NCBI RefSeq assembly: GCF_900114765.1 | Contig: NZ_FOUD01000022.1 | Location: forward strand, 29,001 to 93,000 | Direction: 5' to 3' | Length of the DNA stretch: 64,000 nucleotides | From: Halopseudomonas pachastrellae | GTDB taxonomy: Bacteria > Pseudomonadota > Gammaproteobacteria > Pseudomonadales > Pseudomonadaceae | Part shown: positions 21,305 through 34,796 of the stretch, piece after piece | How positions within the stretch are numbered: the stretch's first letter is position 1 | Layout: the number at the start of each line of letters is the position of its first letter | Program-made: the position numbers and the translations under genes | Notes under the pieces: generated by a model | Database searches by the model: none | What the model saw: only the letters and a program-made list of their open reading frames with translations | Told to the model about the DNA's origin: nothing

Positions 21305-22526
21305 GAGTTATGTAGCCATCCTGCTGGTGGTGCTGGTCGCCGCGCTGCTGGGGATGGCCATTGCCCAGGACCCGGGCTATATGCTGATTGCCTGGCGGCA
21401 TTTTTCCATCGAGACCAGTATCTGGGTCGGGTTGGGTTTTCTGCTTGCCTTCTGGCTACTGCTGATGCTGACCCGCACGCTGCTGCGCATGCTGACGGCA
21501 TCCGGACGGCGCATCAACCCCTGGTCGCGGCGCAATCTGCAGAACCGCGCCAACCTGCTCGCCACGCGCGGCTTGCTGGAGTTTGCCGAAGGGCACTGGC
21601 AGCAGTCGCTGCGCCTGCTCAAGCGCTCGGCTCCGCATTCCGAACTGCCGCTGATCAACTATCTGGCGGCCGCGCGTGCGGCCAACGAGCTGGAAGACTA
21701 TCCCGAGTGCGATGCTCTGCTGCGTGAAGCCTATGAAACGACGCCTAAGGCGGATGTCGCTATTGCCGTGACCCAGGCTCAGCTGCAGATCGCCCGCGGC
21801 CAGCTGGAGCAGGCGCTGGCAACCTTGACGCGGCTGCGCAAGGAACACCCCAAGCACCTCTACGCCCTCAAGCTGCTTAGCCAGGTGTATGTGCGTCTGG
21901 AAGACTGGCACAGCCTGCTGGACCTGTTGCCCGAGCTGCGCCGGCAGAAGGTGCTGCGCGAGGAAGACCAGCAGGCGCTGGAGCGTCAGGTGCATGTGGC
22001 GCTGCTGGCGCAAGCCGGGCAGCGTACCGCGTCCCAGGACAGCGATCCGGCCAGTCTGGTGATTGCCGCTTGGGAGCGCATGCCCAAACGCCTGCGCGAG
22101 GAGCCGGAACTGGTCGAGGCCTATGCGCTGCAGCTGCGCACGCGTGGTCGTGACGAGCTGGCCGAAGAGGTGCTGCGCAGCGCCTTGCAGCAGCAGTTCA
22201 ACGAGCGGCTGGTCAATCTCTACGGCTTGCTCAAGGGCAAGGATGTGGCGCGCCAACTGGTGACCGCCGAGCAGTGGCTCACCCAGCACCCGCACAATGC
22301 CAGTCTGCTGCTGGCTGCCGGGCGCCTGGCCCAGCGTAACCGGCTTTGGGGCAAGGCGCGTGACTACCTGGAGGCGAGCTTCTCCAGCCGCCGGGATATT
22401 CAGACCTGCGCTGAGCTGGCTCGTTTGCAGGAACGTATGGGTGACAAGGGCGCTGCCGAGCGTACCCTGCGCGATGGCTTTGAGATGATCGAGGGTCAGC
22501 TGCCGACACTGCCGCTGCCGGAGTGA
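21297..22526 (+). CDS. hemY: HemY N-terminal-domain TPR membrane protein
   Basis: 409-residue inner-membrane protein with two hydrophobic segments (6-24 and about 43-61) followed by the HemY_N motif and TPR-like helical repeats to the C-terminus. This is the gammaproteobacterial HemY, not the protoporphyrinogen oxidase of Bacillus. MSKSYVAILLVVL is chosen as the start because it overlaps the hemX stop, as is usual. Last gene of the hem operon; it converges on the frameshifted solute-binding gene with 9 bp between them. Confidence 0.9.
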   Translation: MSKSYVAILLVVLVAALLGMAIAQDPGYMLIAWRHFSIETSIWVGLGFLLAFWLLLMLTRTLLRMLTASGRRINPWSRRNLQNRANLLATRGLLEFAEGHWQQSLRLLKRSAPHSELPLINYLAAARAANELEDYPECDALLREAYETTPKADVAIAVTQAQLQIARGQLEQALATLTRLRKEHPKHLYALKLLSQVYVRLEDWHSLLDLLPELRRQKVLREEDQQALERQVHVALLAQAGQRTASQDSDPASLVIAAWERMPKRLREEPELVEAYALQLRTRGRDELAEEVLRSALQQQFNERLVNLYGLLKGKDVARQLVTAEQWLTQHPHNASLLLAAGRLAQRNRLWGKARDYLEASFSSRRDIQTCAELARLQERMGDKGAAERTLRDGFEMIEGQLPTLPLPE

Positions 22527-22535
22527 GCAGCGGGC

Positions 22536-23236
22536 TCAGGGCCTGAATGTGCGCAGCGCGTGGTTGAGCCGGCGCCGGGCCTGATCGGCGTCGGGGCCAT
22601 CCACAAAGCACACATGCAAGCTCAGCTCACCGAGCAGTCTGGGGGAAAACGCCAGCTGCTCGGCGCTGTGCCTAAGCTCCTCCGAGGTCTCCAACCAGTA
22701 ATGCATGACCGCCTGATCAATCACCACCAGGTCCAGCCGACCATACAGCAGCTTCAGCAGGTTGATCCGATCGCTGTTTGACTCCTCTACCTGCAAGACG
22801 CCGTTGGCGACGCTCTGGTCGAAGGCCGGCGTGTTGCGATAGCCGCTGACCACGCCAATACGATACGGCGCCAGATCCGTCAGTTGCTGCCAATCGAGTG
22901 GTTCGCTGCTGCGATGAGCCAGGCCCAGTCGGCTGGTGCCCAGGCTGTCTGAATGGACACAGGTCTGGTCTGCGGTCTGATACTGGGGAAAGTAACCAAG
23001 CGTCTCCGGGCTGGTGATGGCGGTTTTGACGGCCCGGTTCCACGTCAGAAGCGGATTCTTAGCGGGATGTCCTGCTGCGCCAGCGCGTCGCGCAACAGGC
23101 TGGACAGTTGGCCTTGCTCCGGCAGGGCTGCGCCTGTGTAGGGTGGCCACTCAAGGCTGTTCAACTCGAAGGCATTGACCGGACTGGCGCATAGCCAGAG
23201 TCCGAAAAACCAGCTTGAGTACGGCAGCGCCCGCAT
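22536..23236 (-). pseudogene. Frameshifted family-3 solute-binding protein
   Basis: Two frames together spell one periplasmic binding protein. The N-terminal part starts at 23236 (MRALPYSSWFF..., signal peptide ending ASPVNA) and reads FELNSLEWPPYTGAALPEQG...IPLRIRF then stops at 23045; the other frame continues with TWNRAVKTAITSPETLGYFPQY to 22536. A single missing base near 23048 would restore RIRF-L-T-WNRAVK, which matches the family. The C-terminal part keeps SGYRNTPAFDQSVANG and GRLDLVVIDQAV, so decay is recent or the break is a sequencing error. GAGGG precedes the start. Ligand unknown. Confidence 0.75.
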
Positions 23237-23330
23237 GTCGCGTGCCCTCAATAACGGCGAGTTGGCCCGCGCGGCCCGATTGTTCGGGCTGCGCAGGTTT
23301 CGGTGATTATAGGGAGGCGGGCCTGCGCTG

Positions 23331-24302
23331 TCAGCGCGGGGCGTAGGCGAAGGCGTCGGCCTGCATCTGCTGCTCCGGCATGCCGGCGGCGACCAGAGCA
23401 TCCAGGGTCGCGTAGACCATGCCGGGTGAGCCGCTGACCACAAACCGGTAGTCGGCAAGGTCGGTCAGGTCCTCGCACACGGCCTGGTGCAGCAAGCCCT
23501 GACGCCCGCTCCAGTCGGCCTGGTCGCTGACTACACGGTGCAGATAGAGGTTGGGAGCTTGCTCCCAGCGTTGCCAGTGCGGCGCGTTGTACAGGTCGTC
23601 GCTGTGGCGTACGCCCCAATACAGGTGAATCGGCTGGGTAACGCCCTGCTGCAGGCAGTCCTCGATGATGCTCTGCATCTGTGCCAGGCCGGTGCCGGCC
23701 GCTATCAGTACCAGCGGCTGGGTGGGGGCGGCAGTCAGGCAGGCGTCGCCGAACGGCACCTGTACGCGCGCGATGCGGTGGTGCTGCAGGTAGTCGATGA
23801 CGGCCTGGGTCAGCGGGTCGCGGGTCAGAATATGCAGTTCGATCATCCGCTCCTCGCCCGGTGCCGAGGCGATGGAGAAGGCTGCCGGCTCGGCGCCCTC
23901 GCGCTCCAGCAGCAGATACTGGCCAGCGTAATAGCGCAGCGGCTTGCCAGCCGGGGTACGCAGCCGTACACGCCAGACGTCGCCGCCTATCGGGCTGCAC
24001 TCGACAACCTGGCACGCCAGCGAGCGCACCGGCAGTTGGCCCGGCGCCAAGACGCCCTCCCAATGCAGGGTGCAGTCTTCCAGTGGCGTGGCGACGCAGG
24101 TGTAAATCTCGTCGCCGGCCTGGCCTTCGCGGTCGCCGGGCAGGCTCACGCGCCCCTTCAGCAGTACTGCCGTGCAGACATGGCAGTTGCCGTTACGGCA
24201 GCTGTTGGGCGCATCAAAGCCCTGGCGGCGTGCGGCGGCGAGAATGGTCTCGCCCTGGTCAATCTCCAGGCTCAGGTCGCCTGGCTCCAGCGCTACTCTC
24301 AT
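23331..24302 (-). CDS. 2Fe-2S / FAD / NAD(P)H reductase (Fre/AscD-like)
   Basis: 323-residue electron-transfer flavoprotein. Residues 1-90 are a plant-type ferredoxin domain with ligands Cys35, Cys40, Cys43 and Cys69; 95-200 an FAD-binding barrel (YYAGQYLLLE, AFSIAS); 205-323 an NAD(P)-binding domain (LIAAGTGLAQMQSI ... VVSGSPGMV). Often annotated as CDP-6-deoxy-glucoseen reductase, but the ubiD neighbour 0 bp away suggests a role in ubiquinone hydroxylation or flavin reduction. It begins exactly where the ubiD stop codon ends, so they are co-transcribed. Physiological acceptor unknown. Confidence 0.85.
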   Translation of the reverse strand: MRVALEPGDLSLEIDQGETILAAARRQGFDAPNSCRNGNCHVCTAVLLKGRVSLPGDREGQAGDEIYTCVATPLEDCTLHWEGVLAPGQLPVRSLACQVVECSPIGGDVWRVRLRTPAGKPLRYYAGQYLLLEREGAEPAAFSIASAPGEERMIELHILTRDPLTQAVIDYLQHHRIARVQVPFGDACLTAAPTQPLVLIAAGTGLAQMQSIIEDCLQQGVTQPIHLYWGVRHSDDLYNAPHWQRWEQAPNLYLHRVVSDQADWSGRQGLLHQAVCEDLTDLADYRFVVSGSPGMVYATLDALVAAGMPEQQMQADAFAYAPR

Positions 24303-25769
24303 CTAGTCGATACCCAGTTCTGCCCAGATCGCGTCGATACGCTGACGCACGGCGGCGTCCTGCTCGATAGCGACGCCCCATTCCCGGGTGGTTTCGCCCG
24401 GCCACTTGTTGGTGGCATCCAGCCCCATCTTGCTGCCCAGCCCGGAGACGGGTGAGGCAAAGTCGAGGTAGTCGATCGGGGTATTGTCGATCATCACGGT
24501 GTCACGCTTGGGGTCCATGCGAGTGGTGATGGCCCAGATTATGTCGTGCCAGTCGCGGATGTTGATGTCCTCGTCCACCACGATCACGTATTTGGTGTAC
24601 ATGAACTGGCGCAGGAAGCTCCAGACCCCCAGCATCACGCGCTTGGCGTGCCCCGGGTACTGCTTTTTCATCGACACCACCGCCATGCGGTAGGAGCAGC
24701 CTTCGGGCGGCAGGTAGAAGTCGGTGATCTCGGGAAACTGCTTCTGCAGCAGCGGTACAAAGACCTCGTTCAGCGCTACGCCCAGTACCGCAGGCTCATC
24801 CGGTGGCCGGCCGGTGTAGGTGCTGTGGTAGATCGGCTTCTCGCGTTGAGTGATGCGTTCGATAGTAAATACCGGGAAGCGATCAACCTCGTTGTAGTAG
24901 CCGGTGTGGTCGCCGAACGGCCCTTCCGCGGCCATCTCGCCGGGGTGAATCACGCCTTCGAGCACGAGCTCGGCGCTGGCTGGCACCTGCAGGTCCGAGC
25001 CGCGACATTTGACCAGCTCGGTGCGCTGGCCGCGCAGCAGGCCGGCAAAGGCGTACTCGGACAGGCTGTCGGGTACCGGCGTTACCGCGCCCAGAATGGT
25101 CGCAGGGTCGGCACCCAGCACCACCGCAACGGGGAAGGGCTTACCGGGGTGCTTTTCCTGCCACTCACGAAAGTCCAGGGCACCGCCGCGGTGGCTCAGC
25201 CAGCGCATGATGACCTTGTTGCGGCCGATCACCTGTTGGCGATAGATACCCAGATTCTGCCGCTCCTTGTGCGGCCCCTTGGTAACCACCAGGCCCCAGG
25301 TGATCAGCGGGCCGGCATCGCCCGGCCAGCAGGTCTGGACCGGAATGCGGCCCAGATCGACATCGTCACCTTCAAACACCTGCGCCTGGCAGGGGGCGTC
25401 GCGCAGGACCTTGGGCGCCATGTTGATAACTTTCTTGAAGATCGGCAGCTTGCTCCAGGCGTCTTTCAGCCCCTTCGGCGGATCGGGCTCCTTGAGAAAG
25501 GCCAGCAGTTTGCCGATTTCACGCAGCTCGCTGATGCTCTCGGCGCCCATACCCATGGCCACGCGCTCGGGCGTACCGAACAGGTTGCCGAGTACAGGCA
25601 TGTCAGAGCCAGTGGGATTTTCAAATAACAGGGCGGGGCCACCCTTGCGCAGGGTGCGGTCGCAGATCTCTGTCATCTCCAGTACGGGGGAGACGGGTGT
25701 CTGGATGCGCTTGAGTTCGCCGCGCTGTTCCAGGCCCTTGATGAAATCGCGTAGATCGGAATATTGCAT
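24303..25769 (-). CDS. ubiD: 4-hydroxy-3-polyprenylbenzoate decarboxylase UbiD
   Basis: Prenylated-FMN-dependent decarboxylase of ubiquinone synthesis, 488 residues. Signatures: [16 protein letters not shown] at the start, the metal and prFMN site region ([19 protein letters not shown]), and the catalytic Glu region [22 protein letters not shown]-type end region and [14 protein letters not shown] are typical. ATG at 25767-25769. Upstream there is a repeat element separating it from rho; the partner flavin prenyltransferase UbiX is not in the window. Confidence 0.96.
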   Translation of the reverse strand: MQYSDLRDFIKGLEQRGELKRIQTPVSPVLEMTEICDRTLRKGGPALLFENPTGSDMPVLGNLFGTPERVAMGMGAESISELREIGKLLAFLKEPDPPKGLKDAWSKLPIFKKVINMAPKVLRDAPCQAQVFEGDDVDLGRIPVQTCWPGDAGPLITWGLVVTKGPHKERQNLGIYRQQVIGRNKVIMRWLSHRGGALDFREWQEKHPGKPFPVAVVLGADPATILGAVTPVPDSLSEYAFAGLLRGQRTELVKCRGSDLQVPASAELVLEGVIHPGEMAAEGPFGDHTGYYNEVDRFPVFTIERITQREKPIYHSTYTGRPPDEPAVLGVALNEVFVPLLQKQFPEITDFYLPPEGCSYRMAVVSMKKQYPGHAKRVMLGVWSFLRQFMYTKYVIVVDEDINIRDWHDIIWAITTRMDPKRDTVMIDNTPIDYLDFASPVSGLGSKMGLDATNKWPGETTREWGVAIEQDAAVRQRIDAIWAELGID

Positions 25770-25773
25770 CTAG

Positions 25774-25930
25774 CTTCAAGCCTCAAGCTGCAAGCGGCAA
25801 GCTGGATGAGGCATGCATGCCACTTGGGAGTTTGATCCGCCCGCCGGGCTGGCAGCGGGGCGGCAGGCCCGGCGCTCGGCAGCAAGCCCGCGCGGACAGC
25901 TTGCCGCTTGAGGCTTGCAGCTTGTGGCCG
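25774..25930. repeat. Palindromic CAAGC-rich intergenic repeat, copy 1
   Basis: The gap between ubiD and rho starts with tandem CAAGC/TCAAGC heptad-like units (about 25774-25802) and ends with the complementary GCTTGCCGCTTGAGGC and GCTTGCAGCTTG (25899-25924), so the ends can pair into a large hairpin. It shares the stretch GCGCGGACAGCTTGCCGCTT with the copy at 48858-48960 and the unit CAAGCTGCAAGC with copies 2 and 3. REP-like by structure; family name not known to me. Confidence 0.75.
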
Positions 25931-25934
25931 GGTT

Positions 25935-27200
25935 TTAGTTCTTGCTGCGCTTCATCGACTGGAAGAATTCGTCGTTGGTCTTGGTGTCTTTCAGGCGATC
26001 AAGCAGGAATTCGATGGCAGCGATCTCGTCCATCGAGTGCAGGATCTTGCGCAGAATCCACATGCGTTGCAGCTCGTCTTCGCTGGTCAGCAGCTCTTCG
26101 CGGCGGGTACCGGAGCGGTTGATGTTGATCGCCGGGAAGGTGCGTTTCTCGGCAATCTTGCGATCCAGGTGGATCTCCATGTTGCCGGTGCCCTTGAATT
26201 CTTCGTAGATCACCTCGTCCATCTTCGAACCGGTGTCGACCAGTGCGGTGGCGATGATGGTCAGGCTGCCGCCTTCTTCGATGTTGCGCGCGGCGCCGAA
26301 GAAACGCTTGGGCTTCTCCAGGGCGTGGGCGTCAACACCACCGGTCAGTACCTTGCCGGAGCTCGGGATTACGGTGTTGTAGGCACGCGCCAGACGGGTG
26401 ATGGAGTCGAGCAGAATGATCACGTCTTTCTTGTGCTCAACCAGGCGCTTGGCCTTCTCGATCACCATTTCAGCGACCTGTACGTGGCGCGCCGGCGGCT
26501 CGTCGAAGGTCGAGGCAACCACTTCGCCGCGCACGGTGCGCTGCATCTCGGTTACTTCTTCCGGGCGCTCGTCGATCAGCAGAACGATCAGGTGGCACTC
26601 GGGGTTGTTGCGCGCGATGTTCGAGGCGATGTTTTGCAGCATCAGCGTCTTACCGGCCTTGGGCGGTGCAACCAGCAGGCCGCGCTGGCCTTTGCCGATC
26701 GGCGCGCACAGGTCGATGATGCGGGCCATCAGGTCTTCGGTAGCGCCGTTGCCGGCTTCCATCACCAGGCGCTGATCGGGGAACAGCGGCGTCAGGTTCT
26801 CGAACAGGATCTTGTTCTTGGTGTTTTCCGGCTTGTCGAAGTTGATCGAGTCAACTTTCAGCAGGGCAAAGTAGCGCTCGCCGTCTTTGGGCGGGCGAAT
26901 CTTGCCGGAAATGGTGTCACCGGTACGCAGGTTGAAGCGACGAATCTGGCTGGGTGACACATAGATGTCATCCGGGCCGGCCAGGTAGGAAGAGTCGGCC
27001 GAGCGCAGGAAGCCGAACCCATCCTGAAGGATCTCCAGTACGCCGTCACCGAGGATGTCTTCGCCGCCTTTGGCATGTTTTTTCAGGATGCCAAAGATCA
27101 CATCCTGCTTGCGCGATCGGCCCATGTTCTCGAGGCCCATCTGGTTGGCGATTTCCAACAGTTCGGTAATAGGTTTTTGTTTGAGGTCAGTCAGGTTCAT
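25935..27200 (-). CDS. rho: Transcription termination factor Rho
   Basis: Hexameric RNA helicase that ends transcription at Rho sites. 421 residues: N-terminal helix bundle, RNA-binding CSD with GFGFLRS (about 62-67), Walker A in APPKAGKT (about 178-185), Walker [18 protein letters not shown]-loop and R-loop ([19 protein letters not shown]), C-terminal DEFFQSMK. Length and sequence are standard for gammaproteobacteria. A 212-bp gap before trxA could hold the autoregulatory leader typical of rho genes. Confidence 0.99.
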   Translation of the reverse strand: MNLTDLKQKPITELLEIANQMGLENMGRSRKQDVIFGILKKHAKGGEDILGDGVLEILQDGFGFLRSADSSYLAGPDDIYVSPSQIRRFNLRTGDTISGKIRPPKDGERYFALLKVDSINFDKPENTKNKILFENLTPLFPDQRLVMEAGNGATEDLMARIIDLCAPIGKGQRGLLVAPPKAGKTLMLQNIASNIARNNPECHLIVLLIDERPEEVTEMQRTVRGEVVASTFDEPPARHVQVAEMVIEKAKRLVEHKKDVIILLDSITRLARAYNTVIPSSGKVLTGGVDAHALEKPKRFFGAARNIEEGGSLTIIATALVDTGSKMDEVIYEEFKGTGNMEIHLDRKIAEKRTFPAININRSGTRREELLTSEDELQRMWILRKILHSMDEIAAIEFLLDRLKDTKTNDEFFQSMKRSKN

Positions 27201-27370
27201 AGGGGTCGGTGAGTGATGTCAGAGTGTCGGCAGGAAAGATGTGTTTCGGCCACCATGGAGCATGGGGCGATCAGCTTGGCTGCGGGTTTGGGAAGCCGCT
27301 GCGCAGGGTGCGTCAGGGCGTTGGAAAGCAAATCTAGCACCGCAGGCTGGTGACGTCCAGCATTGTGGGC

Positions 27371-27406
27371 GCAAAAACAGGCGCCCCGACACGGTGGTCG
27401 GGGCGC
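27371..27406 (-). terminator. Rho-independent terminator after trxA
   Basis: GCGCCCCGAC at 27381-27390 pairs with GTCGGGGCGC at 27397-27406 (10 bp, 6-nt loop) and on the minus strand is followed by CTGTTTTTGC. It lies right after the trxA stop and isolates trxA from rho. Confidence 0.92.
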
Positions 27407-27412
27407 GATACA

Positions 27413-27739
27413 TCAGATGTTGCTGTCGAGGAAGGCAGCCAGCTGCGACTTGGACAGTGCGCCGACCTTGGTTGCCTCGACGTTGCCGCCCTTGAACAGC
27501 ATCAGGGTCGGAATGCCGCGTACGCCGTACTTGGGCGGGGTGTCGGCGTTCTCGTCGATGTTCAGCTTGCAGATTTTCAGCTTGCCGCTGTAGTCCTTGG
27601 CGATCTCGTCCAGAACCGGGGCAATCATCTTGCAGGGGCCACACCATTCGGCCCAGTAATCAACCAGTACAGGGGTGTCGGACTTGAGCACTTCGTCGTC
27701 GAAGCTGCCGTCAGTGACGTGCACAATCAGATCGCTCAT
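27413..27739 (-). CDS. trxA: Thioredoxin TrxA
   Basis: 108-residue cytosolic disulfide reductase with the active site WCGPC at residues 32-36 and cis-Pro in GIPTLMLF. Start [13 protein letters not shown] is the conserved family start; a longer frame upstream is not used. TrxA upstream of rho on the same strand is the usual gammaproteobacterial order. Expressed alone, given the terminator that follows. Confidence 0.98.
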   Translation of the reverse strand: MSDLIVHVTDGSFDDEVLKSDTPVLVDYWAEWCGPCKMIAPVLDEIAKDYSGKLKICKLNIDENADTPPKYGVRGIPTLMLFKGGNVEATKVGALSKSQLAAFLDSNI

Positions 27740-27979
27740 GTGTTTCTCCAGAGGGATAAAAAGGCGGAATGGCAGCATCATAGCACCACCCGACGCGACA
27801 GCGAAAGGCGATTGGGCGGGGGCTGAGGCTGCGGCGCGTTGCCGCCGGCGCTATGCCAGGCGGTGCGCATAATGGGGGCTGTGGCGTGCCTGAGTGGCTT
27901 TGCCGGCCGGCTGTGCGGGAAAATGTCATCGTCGCGGTGCTAGAATCCCAGAGTATTTGAAAATCCACGGGAAGAGCGC

Positions 27980-29485
27980 ATGGCAGAGGCAGAAGCGAAC
28001 GATTTTTCACTGGTAGCCGCGATTGATCTGGGCTCCAACAGCTTCCATATGGTGCTGGCGCGCGTTGAGCAGGGCGAGATCCGCATCCTTGAACGTTTGG
28101 GCGAGAAGGTGCAGTTGGCCGCCGGGCTGGACGAAGACAACATGCTCAGCGAAGAGGCCATGCAGCGCGGGCTCGATTGTCTGCGGCGCTTCGCTCAACT
28201 GATCAACGGCCTGCCGCCGGGCGCTGTCCGCATCGTCGCCACCAGTGCGCTGCGCGAGGCGCGTAACCGCGGGCAGTTCATTCGTCAGGTGCAGCAGGTG
28301 CTGGGTCACCGCGTTGAGGTGATTTCCGGACGCGAGGAAGCGCGTCTGATTTACCTCGGGGTATCGCATACTCTGGCTGACGATGAAGGCAAACGCCTGG
28401 TCGTGGATATCGGTGGTGGCAGCACTGAGTTCATTGTTGGCGAGCGCTTCGAGTCGCTGCTGCGTGAAAGTCTGAACGTGGGGTGTGTGGCCTTCAGTCG
28501 GCAGTTCTTTCCGGACGGTCGCATTACCGCGGCCCGCTACAGTCAGGCCTATACCGCTGCGCGTCTCGAGCTGATGAATATCGAACAGGCCATTCAGCGC
28601 CTGGGCTGGAGCGAAGCGGTGGGCGCCTCAGGCACCATTCGCTCGGTCGGCCAGTGCATTCAGGCCGGCGGGCGCGGGCAGGGCGAGGTCAATCGCGAGG
28701 GGCTGCAGTGGCTCAAGCGCAAAGTGCTTAAGGCTGCGCACGTCGACAAGCTGGATATTCAGGGCCTCAAACCCGACCGCCAGCCGATTCTGCCGGCGGG
28801 CCTGGCGATTCTTGAGGCGCTGTTCGACGCCCTCGGCGTTGAGGTGATGCCGCACTCCGAGGGCGCGCTGCGCGAAGGTGTGCTGTACGACCTGCTGGGG
28901 CGTTACTCCCACGAGGATGTGCGCGAGCGCACCCTGAGCGCACTGATGGAGCGCTACCACGTCGATCTGGATCAGGCGGCGCGGGTAGAGAACAAGGCGC
29001 TGCGGCTGTTGCAGAAGGTTGAGCCGGCCTGGCAACTGGCGCAGAGCAAACTGGCGCCGATGCTGGTGTGGGCGGCGCGGGTACACGAGATTGGCCTGGA
29101 CATCGCCCACAACCAGTTTCACAAGCACGGCGCCTATCTGATCGAGCACTCCGACCTGCCGGGCTTCTCTCGCCCGGACCAGCAGACGCTGGCGCTGCTG
29201 GTGCGCGGACACCGCCGTAACCTGCCGAGCAGTGACCGTTTGAGCGAGTTCGGTGATGAGGCGGTGACGCTGCTGCGCCTGTGCATGGTGCTGCGCCTGG
29301 CCATCCTTTATCACCACATCCGTGGCTTTCAGGACATGCCGGAAATGACCGTTGAGGCGGCGGAAGACGCGCTGGCGGTTACCTTCCCGGCTGGTTGGCT
29401 CGAAGACAACCCGCTGACGCAGGCTGACTTCGAGCGCGAGGCCCAGTACTGGGCCAAGGCCGGTTACAGGTTGACGGTACGCTGA
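27980..29485 (+). CDS. ppx: Exopolyphosphatase
   Basis: Removes terminal phosphate from polyphosphate; also related to pppGpp hydrolases. 501 residues with the ASKHA ATPase fold: [13 protein letters not shown] (13-25), the catalytic Glu region [13 protein letters not shown], phosphate-binding [10 protein letters not shown], and a C-terminal HD-like region ([24 protein letters not shown]). RBS GGAAGAG upstream. Its end overlaps the convergent ppk by 22 bp (29464-29485), an arrangement conserved in Pseudomonas. Confidence 0.96.
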   Translation: MAEAEANDFSLVAAIDLGSNSFHMVLARVEQGEIRILERLGEKVQLAAGLDEDNMLSEEAMQRGLDCLRRFAQLINGLPPGAVRIVATSALREARNRGQFIRQVQQVLGHRVEVISGREEARLIYLGVSHTLADDEGKRLVVDIGGGSTEFIVGERFESLLRESLNVGCVAFSRQFFPDGRITAARYSQAYTAARLELMNIEQAIQRLGWSEAVGASGTIRSVGQCIQAGGRGQGEVNREGLQWLKRKVLKAAHVDKLDIQGLKPDRQPILPAGLAILEALFDALGVEVMPHSEGALREGVLYDLLGRYSHEDVRERTLSALMERYHVDLDQAARVENKALRLLQKVEPAWQLAQSKLAPMLVWAARVHEIGLDIAHNQFHKHGAYLIEHSDLPGFSRPDQQTLALLVRGHRRNLPSSDRLSEFGDEAVTLLRLCMVLRLAILYHHIRGFQDMPEMTVEAAEDALAVTFPAGWLEDNPLTQADFEREAQYWAKAGYRLTVR

Positions 29486-31677
29486 GGCGAGGCCAGCTTC
29501 TCCAGCAGCGTCGCCTGGGCGCTGCGGGGGATCTGGTTGCCGCTCGGTGAGCTAAGCAGGTAGGTGCCGTCGGGCTGCAGAATCCAGCTGCGGGTGTTGT
29601 CGGTGAGAAACACCAGCAACTCCTGCTTGGCGCGGGTAATCAGCTTTTTGCCTTCCAGCGGGAAGCAGGTCTCGACACGCTTGTCGAGGTTGCGCTCCAT
29701 CATGTCCGCACTGGACATCCACACCTGTTCTTGACCGTCGTTGAGGAAGTAATAGACCCGGCTGTGCTCCAGGAAGCGGCCGATGATCGAGCGCACCGTG
29801 ATGTTGTGCGATACGCCCGGAATGCCGGGGCGCAGGCAGCACATGCCGCGTACGATCAGGTCGATCTTCACGCCACACTGCGAGGCCTTGTACAGCGCCT
29901 TGATGATCTTGGCGTCGGTCAGCGAATTGGCCTTGGCGATGATGTGCGCCGGCTTGCCCGCCTGGGCATTCAGGGTTTCGCGGTTGATCAGCTCCAGCAG
30001 GCGCTTTTTCAGGGTGAAGGGCGCCTGCAGCAGCTTTTTCATGCGCTGGGTCTTGCCCATGCCGATCAGCTGGTTGAACAGCTTGTGCACGTCTTCGGTC
30101 AGCGCGACGTCTGAGGTCAGGATGCTGTAGTCGGTGTACAGACGGGCGTTGCCGGCGTGGTAGTTGCCGGTGCCCAGGTGCACGTAGCGTTTCAGATTCT
30201 TCTCTTCGCGGCGCAGGATCAGCATCATCTTGGCGTGGGTCTTGAAGCCGACCACACCGTAGATCACCACGGCACCGGCCTGCTGCAGGCGGCTGGCCAG
30301 CTGCAGGTTGGATTCCTCGTCAAAGCGCGCCCGCAGCTCGATCACCACGGTCACTTCCTTGCCGTTACGGGCGGCATCGACCAGCGCGTTGACGATTTCC
30401 GAGTTGGCACCGGTACGGTATAGCGTCTGCTTGATCGCCAGCACGTTCGGGTCCTGCGCGGCCTGGCGCAGCAGGTCGACCACCGGGCTGAAGGACTCGT
30501 AGGGGTGCTGCAGCAGAATGTCCTGCTTGCTGATCGCCTGGAACAGGTTGTCGGCGCTCGACAGCACGCGCGGCAGGCCCGGACTGAAGGGCGGGAATTG
30601 CAGCTGCGGGTGGTTTTCCAGGCCGGTAATGGAGAACAGGCGCGTCAGGTTGACCGGGCCGTTGACTTCGTACAGCTCTGCTTCGGTCAGGCCGAACTGC
30701 TTGAGCAAAAAGTCGGTCAGCGGTTTCGGGCAGTTGTCGGCCACCTCAAGGCGTACCGCGTCGCCGTAGCGGCGTGACAGCAGCTCGCCGCGCAGCGCGC
30801 GCGCCAGGTCGTCAACCTCGTCCGGGTCGACAAACAGGTCGGCGTTGCGGGTCAGGCGGAACTGGTAGCAGCCAAGCACTTTCATGCCCGGGAACAGCTC
30901 GTCGGCGTGCGCGTGAATCATCGACGACAGGAATACGAAGTTGTCGCCCCCGTCGCACAGCTCGTCGGGCAGGCGAATCAGGCGCGGCAGCGAGCGCGGC
31001 GCCGGAATGATCGCCATACCGGAGTCGCGGCCGAAGGAGTCGATTCCGTCGAGCTGAACGATAAAGTTCAGGCTCTTGTTCACCAGCAGCGGGAAGGGGT
31101 GCGTCGGGTCCAGTCCGATCGGGCTGATGATCGGCGCAACCTGCTGGCGGAAGAAACGACGAATCCACAGGGTCTGCTTGTGCGTCCACTGATGGCGACG
31201 CAGAAAGCGGATGCCCTTTTCGCTCAGCTGGGGCAGCAGAATGTCGTTGAGAATGCTGTACTGGCGGCTGACCTGATAGTGCGCGGTCTCGCTGATCTTG
31301 CTCAGTACCTGCTGCGGCTGCAGCCCGTCGGGCCCGGTCTGTTCACGCGCAAAGGTGATCTGCTTTTTCAGGCCGGCCACGCGAATTTCAAAGAACTCGT
31401 CGAGGTTGCTGGAGAAGATCAGCAAAAACTTCAGGCGTTCAAGCAGCGGGTAGGACTCATCCAGCGCCTGCTCCAGCACGCGGATGTTGAACTGCAGCTG
31501 CGACAGCTCACGGTGAATGTAGAGCTCAGGCGCACCCAGATCTGGAACCGGTGCCGGTTCGGCGACCTTTTCGCTGACCTGCGCCGGTCGGGTAACCAGA
31601 TCGGTACGCGGGCTGGCCTCGAGGGCCGGCGCTGCGCTGTCCTTGGTGGTGTCTCGGGTGCTGTTGAGCTCTGCCAT
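29464..31677 (-). CDS. ppk: Polyphosphate kinase PPK1
   Basis: Synthesises polyphosphate from ATP. 737 residues from [12 protein letters not shown], with GAGGAG before the ATG; an upstream extension of 19 residues is less likely. Family regions: [37 protein letters not shown], the autophosphorylated His in [22 protein letters not shown], and [18 protein letters not shown] near the end. The first 60 residues are a low-complexity tail rich in Ala, Pro and Glu. Lies 16 bp after hemB and could be co-transcribed with it. Confidence 0.97.
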   Translation of the reverse strand: MAELNSTRDTTKDSAAPALEASPRTDLVTRPAQVSEKVAEPAPVPDLGAPELYIHRELSQLQFNIRVLEQALDESYPLLERLKFLLIFSSNLDEFFEIRVAGLKKQITFAREQTGPDGLQPQQVLSKISETAHYQVSRQYSILNDILLPQLSEKGIRFLRRHQWTHKQTLWIRRFFRQQVAPIISPIGLDPTHPFPLLVNKSLNFIVQLDGIDSFGRDSGMAIIPAPRSLPRLIRLPDELCDGGDNFVFLSSMIHAHADELFPGMKVLGCYQFRLTRNADLFVDPDEVDDLARALRGELLSRRYGDAVRLEVADNCPKPLTDFLLKQFGLTEAELYEVNGPVNLTRLFSITGLENHPQLQFPPFSPGLPRVLSSADNLFQAISKQDILLQHPYESFSPVVDLLRQAAQDPNVLAIKQTLYRTGANSEIVNALVDAARNGKEVTVVIELRARFDEESNLQLASRLQQAGAVVIYGVVGFKTHAKMMLILRREEKNLKRYVHLGTGNYHAGNARLYTDYSILTSDVALTEDVHKLFNQLIGMGKTQRMKKLLQAPFTLKKRLLELINRETLNAQAGKPAHIIAKANSLTDAKIIKALYKASQCGVKIDLIVRGMCCLRPGIPGVSHNITVRSIIGRFLEHSRVYYFLNDGQEQVWMSSADMMERNLDKRVETCFPLEGKKLITRAKQELLVFLTDNTRSWILQPDGTYLLSSPSGNQIPRSAQATLLEKLASPQRTVNL

Positions 31678-31693
31678 GATCTCCTCGATACGA

Positions 31694-33987
<2,294 letters not shown>

Positions 33988-34208
33988 GCGCAGCAATATC
34001 CCTGGCCGTCGCGGCAGCCGGTTGTGCGGGTTCGTCCATGGCATTTGTGCTGGCAGGGAGGCAGTCTGCCAGCACCGGGACGGTAAACCACTGCTGAGAC
34101 AGAGCCAACCGCTCTGGCGTCAGGTTGTGGAGGGGTTTGCACAAATAGGCTAACTACGACTATGGCACAATGACCGGCTATCTCCTTTGTATGGCGAGTG
34201 GTGGCGCA

Positions 34209-34796
34209 ATGAATATCTGGGTACGCAGGTTGCTGGTCAGCCTGGCGCTGCTGGTGTGGGCGGCCGGCCTGGGCTGGGCTTACTGGTGGTTTGAGGGGCG
34301 TTACATCAAATCCTTCGAGCGGCCCGCGTTTTTTCAGGCCGAACAGGTGGCGCCGCCCTTCGCCCCAGGGCAGGTGCAGGTAGTCCATGTGTGGCAGTCC
34401 AACTGCCCGTGCAGCGCCGGCCATGAAGCCTACGTTGAGGAAATGACTGCGCGTTTCGCCGGCCGCGGGGTGCGCTTTGCGCGCTCGGGGCAGTACTCGA
34501 CAGTCGGTTTATCGGCAGGCTTAAAAGAATTGCCTTATTGGCCGATACCCGAGGTATGGGCTGATTGGCCCGGCGCGCCCTCCATCGCCATTTGGGCGGC
34601 CGATGGCAGTCTCGCCTACGTGGGGCCTTACAGCGATGGCGCCCACTGCAGCGCTGACAGCAGTTTTGTCGAGCCGGTGCTGCAGGCACTGCTGGATGGT
34701 CGCGCGGTCAATATTACTCAGCAGGATTCAGTCTCCTGTCTGTGTGATCTGCCTGCTGTGGAGAAATCTATCGATGAGCGCACCCGTCAGCCATAG
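34209..34796 (+). CDS. Membrane-anchored thioredoxin-fold protein (DUF6436-like)
   Basis: 195 residues from [20 protein letters not shown], one N-terminal membrane helix and a periplasmic domain with the thioredoxin-like strand [18 protein letters not shown]; the CPC motif takes the place of the [38 protein letters not shown] matches the second half of the fold. Similar proteins are found near hemB in pseudomonads. Start uncertain: ATG codons at 34170 and 34191 are in frame but have no better ribosome site. The end overlaps the chemoreceptor gene by 23 bp. Confidence 0.7.
   Translation: MNIWVRRLLVSLALLVWAAGLGWAYWWFEGRYIKSFERPAFFQAEQVAPPFAPGQVQVVHVWQSNCPCSAGHEAYVEEMTARFAGRGVRFARSGQYSTVGLSAGLKELPYWPIPEVWADWPGAPSIAIWAADGSLAYVGPYSDGAHCSADSSFVEPVLQALLDGRAVNITQQDSVSCLCDLPAVEKSIDERTRQP

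Noticed and set aside
23040..23060. Programmed +1 frameshift like that of prfB
   Set aside because: The site TTC TGA C is superficially similar, but the frames require a -1 shift, and no upstream Shine-Dalgarno-like stimulator is seen.
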